Origin: Cylindrobasidium torrendii FP15055 ss-10
Lineage: Eukaryota; Basidiomycota; Agaricomycetes; Agaricales; Physalacriaceae
DNA: 64,000 bases
Direction: 5' to 3'
Assembly (NCBI GenBank): GCA_000934385.1
Contig: KN880462.1
Coordinates: forward strand, 62,001-126,000
Positions 1 to 9,522 of the stretch are shown here, piece by piece. Position 1 is the first letter of the stretch, and each line of letters opens with the position of its first letter. The position numbers were made by a program, and so were the translations under genes. Under the pieces are notes generated by a model. That model searched no databases and was not told the origin of the DNA. It was given only the letters and a program-made list of their open reading frames with translations.

Positions 1-130
1 CGCTGGTACCATCATCGTTTCGCGCGAGGCCACTGACGCCGACATGCCTAACCCCATGCTTGGTCCGAGGTACTTCGTCGCCCCCATTGAACCAGTCTCC
101 GTCTCTGTGCCAGCACCCAGCAGCATGTAA
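1..130 (+). CDS. C-terminal end of a truncated gene, unknown product
   Basis: Frame 2 is open from the window edge to a TAA at 128-130 and gives about 42 residues with a Pro/Val/Ser-rich tail ending in APSSM. Codon use is C/G-ending, as in the clear genes here. The 5' part lies outside the window, and an intron boundary may fall inside the visible part. No domain is recognisable, so no function is proposed. The coding call rests on the open frame and codon use only. Confidence 0.4.
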   Translation, partial: AGTIIVSREATDADMPNPMLGPRYFVAPIEPVSVSVPAPSSM

Positions 131-469
131 GCCAACATGCCACCTCGAATTACCATTCCTAACACCCCCTCGCAGGCGCCGTGCGTTCAAGAAGGTCCTT
201 CGCGTTGTCTCCCGTACAGAGCCCGCTCAGGCGCGCTCCCTTTCGAGGGACAGCCGTGTACTCAGCATGTCGGACTAAAGCAAGATATGCCAACATCGAG
301 GTATATCGACCTCCCATGTACGTCTCTATCCTGGTTTTCCTTGGTTGTGCTCAACAGCGCCCCTATAGACCACGTCTGGATATCGCTGGTCGATTCTCCT
401 GCTGGTGCCCTGGTACTATTAAGGCCAAGTCGTCTCTCCTCCTTTGCTTCTGGGCCGACTTGGTCGCAT

Positions 470-499
470 GGATGATGAGGCTGACGAGCCTCATCATCC
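470..499 (+). repeat. Perfect 12-bp hairpin with TGACGA loop
   Basis: Arm 470-481 is the exact reverse complement of 488-499, enclosing TGACGA at 482-487. It has the longest uninterrupted stem of the array. Confidence 0.7.
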
Positions 500-855
500 G
501 TGAGCTTTGTCGGCGCTGGCCCCCTTTTCTTCAAGACTGTCGAGCATCCGTTTGACTCCTCTTTTCCGTAGGGAACATGCCTTCCTCTGTCCAACTCGGT
601 CGTCGCGTTTGCTCCTTTAGTATCGCTGAGTATCCTTCTCCCTCTCCCTCTGTGTGACCAGTCCGTTCTCGTCTCCGAAGGAGAAGGTTGACGAACCGTC
701 GCCTCCGTGATCCGAGCACTTTCTGGTCACTTTTCCTCGCCTCCAGATTCATAGTCACGCCTTTGACTTCCTTCGCCCCTAGGTAACTCATTACGAAGTA
801 CTGTCGCTATTGTATGTCCAATATTTTCTCTGGCCATCTCGTCCTTGAGCCTGGG

Positions 856-883
856 GAGAAGGAGGTTGACGAACCTCCCTCTC
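856..883 (+). repeat. Hairpin with TGACGA loop
   Basis: GGAGGT (861-866) pairs with ACCTCC (873-878) around TGACGA (867-872). A further GAGA/TCTC pairing (856-859 with 880-883) lies outside a one-base internal loop on each side. The sister hairpins at 680-706, 1088-1131, 1293-1341 and 1575-1610 have the same plan: loop, 3-6 bp stem, small internal loop, outer 4-6 bp stem. Confidence 0.6.
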
Positions 884-1905
884 TACAGGTTCGGGTACGC
901 GCCGGCCAGTCAGTCCCTTCGACACTAGTTCTAACTCTTCTTTTACATACCAAATACTTCACTGCATTAGTGACTCGGACGGGTCAATACAACCCTTCTC
1001 CACGCTCTCCCCGTTCAAGCTTCGGGAGAGCGCCCGATGCAAATGATGAGTTACTCTCTACTTTGTGTTCCACGGATGGTTGATGTTAAGCTCGAGGAGG
1101 AGAGCTGACGAGCTATCACCTCTTCAAGCTTGGCCTCGATTATTCGTTGCAACTTGTCTCTTCCATCGCACGGTTCTAAACATTCCTCTTGTAGATTGCA
1201 CAGCACCGTACACTCGTAATTTCTCTCGACGCTTGTTCTGTTCACGCAAAATATGAGTCTTCCTCTCCCCTCTGCTTCGTGGCTAGTCTGGTCCAATCTT
1301 TTGGAGAGAACGGTTGACGAACCTAGTCTCCCTGAGTTTGGCCTAGAGTACTAGCCGATGTACGCCTCTCGGTGCTGATGCTGACGCTCTCTTCTAGGTG
1401 GACATTTCCCAAGGGCTCGTAGAAAAAGATACGTCTCAGGTTTTTTGTTCAGTATCGGACACCAATTCTGACCACCTTTGTCTTTTTGCACACCCTCTGT
1501 GCCTACGCCTTTAACAATGTTGACCGCTGTGAACTTGAGACTGAGCCCCTACTATCACCGCTCCATTCCAGACCCTCAGACGCAAATGCTGACGAGCATG
1601 CGCCTCTGAGAGTTTGAAAGGGATGGAATGCTTACCGTACCGCCGCCCCACATCCCACTCCCATCGTCTTCTTAGTCACGTGTGCGCGATATACCCTAAT
1701 AGCGCTAAACCTTGGAATGTTATCCTTATGGACTGTGATTTTGTTGTATTTTATGTCCTTCCTTTCGCGTCAATACATAACGGGTTCTGGGTGGTTTGTT
1801 TTCGGACTATACAGATGCAAAGGTCTACGCACTCGTTGCTACAATTTGGTCTTGGGCTGGGCTCTTGGCGATCGCAGCCTCATCCAGTCACTGCCTCTTG
1901 CCACC

Positions 1906-2790
1906 ATGAGCGAATACGTGCCGCCTCCAGCAGCCGCCTCCGGAAACAGCCTCTACGATTGCATGGCTCCTGGATTACCTGAAGGACGCCAACGCGCGCG
2001 CGAACTGATGTACGAATACAACGTCTCACGGCCAACCATGGATGGGAACGAGCGTCGCAAAATCCTGGCCAAGCTGCTCTGCGTGCCCGTTGAATCCCTG
2101 GCCGGCGTAATGATTGAACCACCGTCAGTGTTTCCCGGTCACACTGCTACTGCACTAGGTCGAAGTTGATGCATGGATGTGTTAGGCTATACGTGGACTA
2201 CGGGTCAAACGTGCGTTTTCGCTCATCTTCTCCATCACTACGGCCCAAGAGTGTTCAGATCTTTGTGTCAACGTGACCGTCATAACTTAGACTGACCTAT
2301 CGCGCCAGATTAAACTGAAAGGCGAGTTCTATGCCAACTTCAACACCACCATCCTTGATTGTGCCGTCGTCACCATCGGAAAGCGTGTACTCTTTGGTCC
2401 CAATGTATCCTTGTATCCTGCTACACACGGCATCAGCGTCAAAGAGCGTCAGAGTGGACTTGAGCGTGCAAATGAGATTGAGATCGGCGACGATTGTTGG
2501 ATTGGAGGTGGAGGTGAGTTCACGCGTCTTGTCCTCCGAAATGGTCGTTGAATGCGGTATAGCCAACATCCAGGCTGGCGTTAAGCTTGGACAGGGCTGT
2601 ACTGTTGGCGCGGGCGCGGTTGTTACAAAGAGCTTTCCGGACTGGTACGTTAGACCCGATGCTCTACAGAAGATTGGACTTGACCTTTTCATGCAGGAGT
2701 GTTATCGTGGGCAACCCAGCGCGACTCATTAAGGTTGTACCAGAGGAAGAACGTGGAGAAGCATGGAATCCCTCTGCAGCTACGGCATGA
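1906..2790 (+). CDS. Maltose/galactoside-type sugar O-acetyltransferase (hexapeptide repeat)
   Basis: Predicted cytosolic acetyl-CoA-dependent sugar O-acetyltransferase of the LacA/NodL/Maa family. Five exons close in frame to 207 residues, the usual family length: 1906-2123, 2186-2210, 2309-2513, 2563-2644 and 2697-2790. The N-terminal part (about residues 10-60) has the family's helical Mac domain with an LMYEYN segment. Left-handed beta-helix repeats follow, with GPNVSLYPATHG (carrying the family's active-site His), then IGDDCWIGGG, GAGAVVTKSFPDW and the terminal VGNPARLIK signature. The start follows a CCACC context; an upstream in-frame ATG at 1717 would add an unrelated extension. The natural acceptor sugar cannot be inferred. 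Confidence 0.93.
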
Positions 2791-2868
2791 ACCCGATCAT
2801 CGAATAGATGCTTTAGACCAATTTCAAGTGTGCATGTTTACATCAACTATTTATCGCATCTACATCCT

Positions 2869-4085
2869 CTATTCCGGCACCTCCTCCTTCTCGAACTTAG
2901 CCACCGCCTCTTCTAACCAGTCCCATATGCTTTTGCACAGCTCGGGATCCGTCGCGCCCTCCCTCGGGGCGCCCACGCGCGCCCATGGTACCATATACGC
3001 GCCGTTCAGTTTCGCACCCTCTGGCATCGTTCCAGCGTACAGCTGTGTAAGGCATCCGAGCTCAGGTGGGTACAAAATTGCGTTCTGCATCTTTTCAGTC
3101 AACGTTAGCTCACAGTGCACAAAGGCCGGACGTACGGCCATGGCTTGTTGTACGCGCGACATGTGTCGCTGCATCCCACTTCTAATGTTGCCTGGGTTGA
3201 TTGCGATGCTGACGAGGCCTGCGCTACCATAGCGTCGTGCAAATTCGGCGTTGAAACATATCATTGCCTGTCGCTTGCATAAGCCTTGAAACCTATCTGC
3301 AAGTATTCTGCCCGAGTCGTACCCATTTGCTCTGGCCGTATAGCGCTGCAGTGCTCAGCCTGTCACGCTTCGGACCAGGGATGAAGGTCGCTACATCTGG
3401 CTTTGGGGCTGTGAGATGCGTGATGGAGCCTGTGTTTATCACTCGCGCGCCTGGAGAGGCGAGGAGGATCGGGAGTAGGAGATGTGTGAAGTAGAACGGG
3501 CCTGTGGTGTGCTTGCGCTGAGCATTCGGATAGACGGTCATTGTACACGATACACACCAAGGAGGTTCGTCCCAGTCTGCGAGTCGTATCCTTGCTTCGT
3601 TAGCTGATCAAGAGGAACAGAGAATACGCCGCTATGAGGTCGTCTGTGAGCTTGATCCAGGTGTCACATTATGGTTGCATACGCGTTATTGAAGAGAACG
3701 TCAATCTTGTTTTCTTTTGCCTTGTATGCTTCAGCAGCAGAACGCACAGATGCCAAGTCCGAAAGGTCGAGCTGTAGAAAGAGTGCACGCTCGCCAGTTT
3801 CCTGGTACAGCTCCTCGATGACAGCAAGACTCTTCTCTTCATTACGCGTGGCGATGTAGACCTTGGCCTTCTTCAACAAGAGCACTTTGACCGTCTCCCG
3901 CCCGATTCCTATGGGGAAATGTCAATCGCCCTGTTAGCACATTGACCGTAGTAGAACATACCGGAATTTCCTCCAGTGACAATGATAACCTTCCCAGAGA
4001 GGTCGGGGATTTCATCCACCGAGAATTGCGCCTTGGGCGGGAAACATTCGTCGATGTACTTGTGGAAACGGTTCTGCTTGCCCAT
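2869..4085 (-). CDS. Short-chain dehydrogenase/reductase (retinol-dehydrogenase-like)
   Basis: NAD(P)-dependent oxidoreductase of the classical SDR family, about 315 residues in five exons. The cofactor motif TGGNSGIGRE (about residues 36-45) is split by the first intron (3909-3961). The motif VLFNNAG follows and is split by the second intron, which begins at 3682. A Ser in the INTGSITHL segment and the catalytic YGQSK (Tyr and Lys) come next, then SIAINPGNI. The shape matches fungal members related to WW-domain oxidoreductase and retinol dehydrogenase; no signal peptide is apparent. The third intron probably uses GTGTAT as donor, because this keeps the frame through to HTTGPFYFT. The substrate is unknown. 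Confidence 0.9.
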
Positions 4086-4579
4086 GAGTACTCGAGTGTG
4101 GATGGAGGCAACCTAGTAGTATTGCCTCTCAAACTACTCTATTCTTCTTTTATGTGCACATCGATCTGTTCTGCCCACTTTTCTGAGTGAAAGTACGTTC
4201 ACATTCGGCGCAACCTCGGTCGGGGTCAGCGCTATCAGTTCTAACGATCATTGAATGCATGAAATGAAGGTGAAATGTGTACGTCGCTCTGTGATGTGCA
4301 TCGGGCGGGGTCCGCGCGATCACTGGCATTGAACGACTCGGAGCGTCCGAGTCAGGGCTTCGTGGCACGGCATCCCTGTTATCACTGAGGGCAATAATTG
4401 ATCTGAGCGAGCTACATGTTAGCTAGTCTGCCCGACGACATGGGAAACAATGGCGCAAGATTTGTTTGACCTTTATTTGGTCAGTGACCAGTGTCTCTTA
4501 TATTTGAGCATGATCAGTTCGATATCGTTGATAGAAACTCATATCAACGTTGTAGATGATGGTACATGATATTACTAGA
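4086..4579. other. Intergenic: SDR promoter and 3' flank of the GH16-like gene
   Basis: Holds the upstream region of the SDR gene and the 3' flank of the next gene, both read leftwards. No TATA box, repeat or conserved open frame stands out. Confidence 0.5.
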
Positions 4580-5526
4580 TTATGAGCCCGAGCGAGTGAC
4601 CTTGACGTTACGCGCCTGGTACGTCGTTTCGCCCGTCGGTCCTGGCGAACCAGAGCTGCCTTCCATCTGGAGGTTGATGATCCTAGGCAGAACGTTTTTA
4701 GCCACATCCTATTGAGCCTGGTGAGTACACTCACAACCACATAGCAGCGCCAGCGAAGCCCTTTCCGTACTGCGTCGCCTTGAAGGTGTCATCCATGTAG
4801 AAGTCGATCTTCACGTCGCTGCCAGCCGCGGTTAGGCGCGCCTCGAGAGAGTGGAAGGAAAGGTCTGTGGGCCAGGCCACACGGGTGGTTGCTACGACAC
4901 TGGACGTGTTGAAGGTGTTATACCAATTCTCCGCGGTGCCCTTCCATTCGCCGATGTCGACCTCTGGAGGCCAGCCCGACACCGCCTATTAGCGTCATGA
5001 GTATAAAACGGGGAGGAAGGGAGATGCAATAAAACTCACAGTGAGCCAGAACGCAGGCCAGGTCCCAACAGCAGTGGGAGCGCTAAATTCCCCGTAGACA
5101 GAGTACGAGTTCGCGTCGGTGACGGTAATCTGCTCTTTGGCATGGACGGCACCACTTTAAACAAACATTCGACATCTCTTCCATATTCAGAGGGAGTTGA
5201 GAGCGACGAACCTGGCATACTTGATGGCGAGATGTGGGTCAGCACTGCTGGTAGGTGGAGACGGATTGGAGGTAGGAGAGGCAACCAGAGTGAGGGTGCC
5301 GCTTCCTGTCTTTATCTGGCTCGCAGCCATACGACCGCCTGTAGAAGTGAAAGTTAGCAGCACGTCGAAACAGGATGATGAGGTGCAACATACTGCCATT
5401 GTGGTCAGTGCCCCAAGGGTAGAAGTTGTTCCAGTAGGTGCCAAAGGAGTTGAAAGAGTCGGAGGGTATGACAGTGACGTCCGCAAGGGCGCCTACTGCG
5501 AGGGCGAGAGGCGCGAAGTATTTCAT
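4580..5526 (-). CDS. Secreted GH16-like glucanase
   Basis: About 238 residues in five exons. It starts with a signal peptide (MKYFAPLALAVGALA). The core shows VYGEFSAP, GTWPAFWLT and PPEVDIGEWKG, the last carrying the E-x-D-x-x-E catalytic pattern of glycoside hydrolase family 16 (nucleophile and acid/base Glu). Members cleave beta-1,3 or mixed beta-glucans in a concanavalin-like fold. The protein is compact, with no anchor or binding module, and ends in NVKVTRSGS. The introns are short with clean GT..AG ends; one donor interrupts the codon after DHNG. A lectin-like or lyase-like role in the same fold cannot be excluded, but the acidic triad favours a hydrolase. Confidence 0.82.
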
Positions 5527-5942
5527 TCTGCGCTAATATCGACGCAGGTGTGGGAGTTCGAGTCTATTTTGCCCGGAGAGTGGCAGCCGCTTTTAAGTGC
5601 GGAAAAATCCCCGTGGCTCGGTGGTGGAAGTTACTGTTGTCATGAGGATTCAAGGAAAGAAGCAGAGGATTACGACGCCGTGACCGCAGATTGGCGGGCC
5701 GCGTGGTTTGCCGCGTATGGCGGTCAGTTCTGGACATACTTGACCGTGTGCTGGTCCGATGCACAAAAGAATCCCGAATGAACAAGGCAAACATGGTCAT
5801 GAGAAAGATGTACACAGCTGCATGACTCTTTTGAATGAATAAAGGCTCAACGAAGCACGACAATGACCAGTGACCAAGAACAAATGGAGGTACCAGTAAA
5901 CGTTACAATTGTTTTCTTTTACTTCTCGAAGTTATTACATGC
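5527..5942. other. Intergenic: promoter of the GH16-like gene
   Basis: Upstream region of the secreted GH16-like gene. A weak TATA-like ACTTAAAAGC on the minus strand lies near 5590-5600. Nothing else stands out. Confidence 0.45.
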
Positions 5943-7133
5943 TTAAAACTTATCCTTGATCCATGCGAGCAAGTCCTGGTTAAGGCTATCCGCCGCCTCC
6001 TTGATTACCCAGTGACCAGTGTCGTAGGTTTGCACCTTCAGATCGCTGCAGTACATCGCAGTACCTTTCTCGGTGAACAGTGCAATGCATGCTTTGTCCT
6101 GCAGGCATGGCGCAACAAACACGGGCTTCGAAATCCGCGCCTGCTCCTCGGAGATCTCTGCAAGGACCGTGAACATAGAACGCCATGATCAAGACGAGGA
6201 CATACGTTTGTTATCGTTGGCGAGAATATCACTAGTATAAATCTTGTACCAGTTGAGCGGGCCTGTCAGTCCGCCAGTCAGGAAGTTTTTACGGTACGTC
6301 TCGAGATCCTACAAGATTGATCAACTTCAATCTTCTCAGCGTTCAGAGGACCATCTCACGCTTTCAGTCACATAGTCTGCGAGCTCTGGCTTCTTGTCGG
6401 CCAGAATGTTAGGCTTGAGAGCGCCGACAGGGCACATGTCGTTGCGCCAGATCGCGGGATCTTTGGGGTAAAGATGGTGGAGGAAGGAATCAAAGTGCTC
6501 CTCGATAATCTGAGCGGCATCCGGTTCGCTGAAGAACTTCATGTAGCCGCCCGACTCGTATCCAACAACGGCTTTGGCCTATTTGACAATGGAATTAACC
6601 GACGCACAATCCTGAGTCTAACCGTTATTACCTGAGCCAGATACTCGTCGAATCTGTTTTCCGTGAAGTAGATGTAACCAACGGCCAAGAAAGCAAAGCC
6701 TACAAAGCGGTCGCCATAGTAGTTAGCGACACGGCTGTTTAGGCAAGAACCCCTGCCAACGCACACCGCGTCAGTAATTTGGATTTGATATGATCTACCC
6801 AGAGAGTCGCGCTCACCAGTCATGCGAGATAGACACGATGCGACCGGCGATGCCTTCCGCGTCCAGAATGTCGATAACATCGCGAGCAATCAGGCTATGA
6901 CGGTAGTCCAGGGCATCGCTGGGTTTAGCTGTGCCGCCGTACCCAAGCAAATCTGGGGCAACGACGCCGAAGCCTTTCTCCTTGAAGAACAAGAACTGCT
7001 TATCCCAATCCGATCCCAGGCTGGGGAACCCGTGCAAAAGCAGCAAGGTGATGTTGTCGCCGACAGCAGGCGTGTAGTAGTAGCGATAGTTCAGGCCACG
7101 AGAGACCGAGACGTTTTTCTCGAACTGTTCCAT
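5943..7133 (-). CDS. Epoxide hydrolase / alpha-beta hydrolase
   Basis: Alpha/beta-hydrolase of the soluble epoxide hydrolase type, about 330 residues. The oxyanion segment LLLLHGFPS (HGxP, about residues 32-40) is followed by LGYGGTAKP. The nucleophile motif SHDWGS has Asp as expected for epoxide hydrolases and sits across an intron. The lid region contains candidate tyrosines (YESGGYMKFF, LNWYKIY). The C-terminal DTGHWVIKEA supplies the catalytic His, and the protein ends at WIKDKF. There is no signal peptide. The expected reaction is hydrolysis of an epoxide to a diol in detoxification or lipid metabolism. A haloalkane dehalogenase would also use Asp, but the cap and tyrosines favour epoxide hydrolase. 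Confidence 0.9.
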
Positions 7134-7547
7134 GATGGTGAGAGAAAGAAAGACTAAATGTGATCAGGTTTACATATGTATTGCTAGCGCATTAGTAAAT
7201 GCGGATGTGTCCGCACGAGACGTAGGCACATTTCGTGAACCGGTCACTATCACATTGATCTTTGCTTTGTTGGAACGTTTAGCCTATTCTAGGTGCTTGT
7301 TCCCCATTGTAGTAATCATTGTACGCGACAAGTATCAAGGCCCAGATAAGCACAGAGCGATTACACAAACATTGATATATTTAACAAATTTTGTGGCCAT
7401 TCAACAACACTTTCTGGACCGAAATCACTACATTTTCTTGTAGATGTGTGGGGTGGTTGAAAACCCCTCTTAAGAACCAGGCCGTAGCTACAAGTTTCCC
7501 AAAGGCTATTCGCCTTGTCATCTAGTGTGCCCATCCACGACAAGGTG
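7134..7547. other. Intergenic: epoxide hydrolase promoter and kinase-like 3' flank
   Basis: A/T-rich patch around 7370-7395 with a weak TATA-like run on the minus strand. No coding content is evident. Confidence 0.45.
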
Positions 7548-9092
7548 CTACAGTTTTCTCATATCCGAGTTGGCACTGAATAAGTGCGGTGCTGACAAGT
7601 CCGGGATGTCGTTGAGCGTCAAAATCTCGCGAAAGTAGGTATGGTTCAAGCACTCGAGCGCCGTCAATCGCTCGGTAGGGTCATACCGCAGAAGCTGCCC
7701 TATGCACTGCACGAGCGCAGTCGGCACTCTCGCTCCAAAGAAAGTGTGCAGGTCTCTTGGTTGGACCTATCAAAATGAGGCGTCAGTGCATGCCGGTTTG
7801 GGAATAGCCAAGCCTCTACTCCGATCTGGAAACGGCCGAGGCTACCTCTCATTCTACTCGAAGTGCAGGCTACTGCACACCGAAGGATGGATTCGATGAG
7901 ACGTCCACGGAAAGGGATACGCACCCTTGGTAATGTTACTCCCCATTGGCTCGCCAACTCAACTCCTTCATCCCATGTCCCGCCGCCGATAGGGTCACCG
8001 TTCGAGTCAAGTCCATAGGTATCCCCAGGATCCCCCATGAGCGCTATGATGCGCATGAGCATGTCTGTCTGGCTTGTCCCGGGAAAGAGTGGCTTCAGCA
8101 GAAGGCATTCCGCCATGACACAACCCAGGGCCCACATATCGATAGGCAGAGAGTATTTGGGTCCGTTGAGCAGAAGCTCAGGCGCACGATACCAGCGCGT
8201 ACCGACCTTAGTGTCGGGGTCTGCGGTTTGCGTCGGCATAGAACATGCTTGTGCAAAATCGCAGAGCTTGACGATGGCTACAATATCGCTCGTCGTTGTC
8301 CCTTCCTGAGATGCATGCTGAGGCTCGCTCGGTGGTAGTGGTCCGGAGCGGTAGTCGAATAAACCTGTGGTGGTAACGAGGATGTTCTCTGGCGTGATAT
8401 GGCAATGGACAATGTCCAGCGAATGTAGATGCCCAAGCGCGGCGACCATTTGTGAGAAGAGGATGCATGCTAGTCCGTCGGTGAATGGTTTTCCCTTTCG
8501 CACCTTCAACAACGTATGTAGATTACCCTCCATTGGCTCAAACACCATGTATAACAAGCCTGTCCTGCTGTCGACAAAGGCATCATAGAACTCGACAATA
8601 TTGGGGTGTGGAGGGATATCCAATACATTCTGTCGGGAGATGTTTAGTAAAACATGAATACAAATGAATGGATGAAGAGAAAAGTGCTTACCTTCAACTC
8701 TCGATGTTGTCGACACGCCTCAGCCCAACCACCGGGAAAAGACCGGACGAGGGTTTTAACTGCCACCAGCCGCATTGCCTGCCATTCAGCCCGAGCGCCG
8801 GGACCCGTCTGCATGACGGGGAGAGGTGCATTTGGAGGAAGAGTCTCTGGCGACTGCCAATCGCATAATGTAACAGATCCGCCGCTGTGATTTGCGAGCT
8901 GCTTGACGATCTTGTACGCCCGTGTCGACGCTGGAGCCTGTCCCGTGAGTTGTTGCACCTTGCGGTCAATGGCCAGGACGTACAAGATCTGTCGTTCCCA
9001 AAGGTGCGTTGGCCATAAGCATACGACACCGATGGAATCCCATCGATGCGGAACGGTTTGCTCGGACCTGGCGTTGCTGTCATGGCCGTCAT
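7548..9092 (-). CDS. Mak/Ime2-like protein kinase with degenerate catalytic motifs (predicted pseudokinase)
   Basis: CMGC-group kinase fold most like the Mak/Ime2 (RCK) family of basidiomycetes: LCDWQSPETLP, FEPMEGNLHTL, VTTTGLFDY, VGTRWYRAPELLL and IDMWALGCVMAE are all present. The catalytic residues are altered. The glycine loop reads LANHSGGSV; the HRD motif is HCH (about residues 195-197), losing the catalytic Asp; the usual Lys two residues on is Thr; DFG is DFA (about 244-246). The beta-3 Lys (VAVK, about 99) remains. Likely introns: one ends before ILYVLAIDRK, one separates HRELK from NVLDIPP, and one of about 160 nt precedes VQPRDLH. The start chosen is MTAMTATPG; an upstream ATG at 9149 would add a pyrimidine-coded leader. 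Probably a scaffold or regulatory relative of Ime2. Confidence 0.82.
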
Positions 9093-9522
9093 CGCGATAT
9101 GTGGCTGAAAGTTGAAAGAGGGGGAAAGAAAGAAAACGACGCTGAGCATTTTCGGTGGCCCTATTTATCGCAAAACCCACCGCGGCTTGCATCATAGCCA
9201 CAGAACGCCCAGAGTGGCACGGCCCATGCATGCCCCGCCGATCGACTTTAGGCTTGCGGGGAAATTGGCATCTATATAAGCTACATTCGCTTACGAACGC
9301 AGAGAACAATGCAATGGACCGGGACGGCGAGGCCCTTCCACTGCCCACGGGCCACAAAAAGGCAAGTGAACCTTCCTAGGAATAAATATATCTCGAACAA
9401 AGATGGCTTGCCTACGGCGCTAAGATCCATCCTAACCGGACCGTTCATTGAGGCGTACAGTTTCCCACACCGATTACGCGGGCAAGTACTCACAATTCTA
9501 TAATCTAGTGTAGTTGAAAGGC
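9093..9522. other. Intergenic: kinase-like promoter, orphan TATA box
   Basis: Contains the promoter of the leftward kinase-like gene (TATTTAT-like run near 9163). A good TATATAAG at 9273-9280 faces rightwards and is followed by a 64-residue open frame from 9309. The C-terminal end of the acid phosphatase gene abuts on the right. Confidence 0.4.
9273..9280 (+). promoter_or_regulatory. Orphan TATA box
   Basis: TATATAAG on the plus strand, 36 bases upstream of an ATG at 9309 whose frame encodes 64 unremarkable residues. Any transcript would run antisense into the acid phosphatase gene. Confidence 0.35.

Larger units (their letters stand above)
131..1905. other. Long non-coding stretch with an array of TGACGA-loop hairpins
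   Basis: About 1.8 kb without a convincing gene; the short open frames lack conserved content and have poor codon use. The plus strand is rich in pyrimidines. Six hairpins share the hexanucleotide loop TGACGA on stems of different sequence: 470-499, 680-706, 856-883, 1088-1131, 1293-1341 and 1575-1610. A seventh degenerate copy has TGACGC at 1382-1387. Loop starts (482, 689, 867, 1106, 1315, 1590) are 178-275 bases apart, three intervals being 207-209 or close to it. Splice-like signals also occur, for example GTATGT at 813 with CTACAG at 889. The right end must contain the promoter of the downstream acetyltransferase. Confidence 0.6.

Noticed and set aside
1041..1110. C/D-box snoRNA candidate (AATGATGA to CTGA)
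   Set aside because: The box spacing is acceptable but no terminal stem forms, and the other units of the array lack a C box; kept only as one hypothesis for the array.
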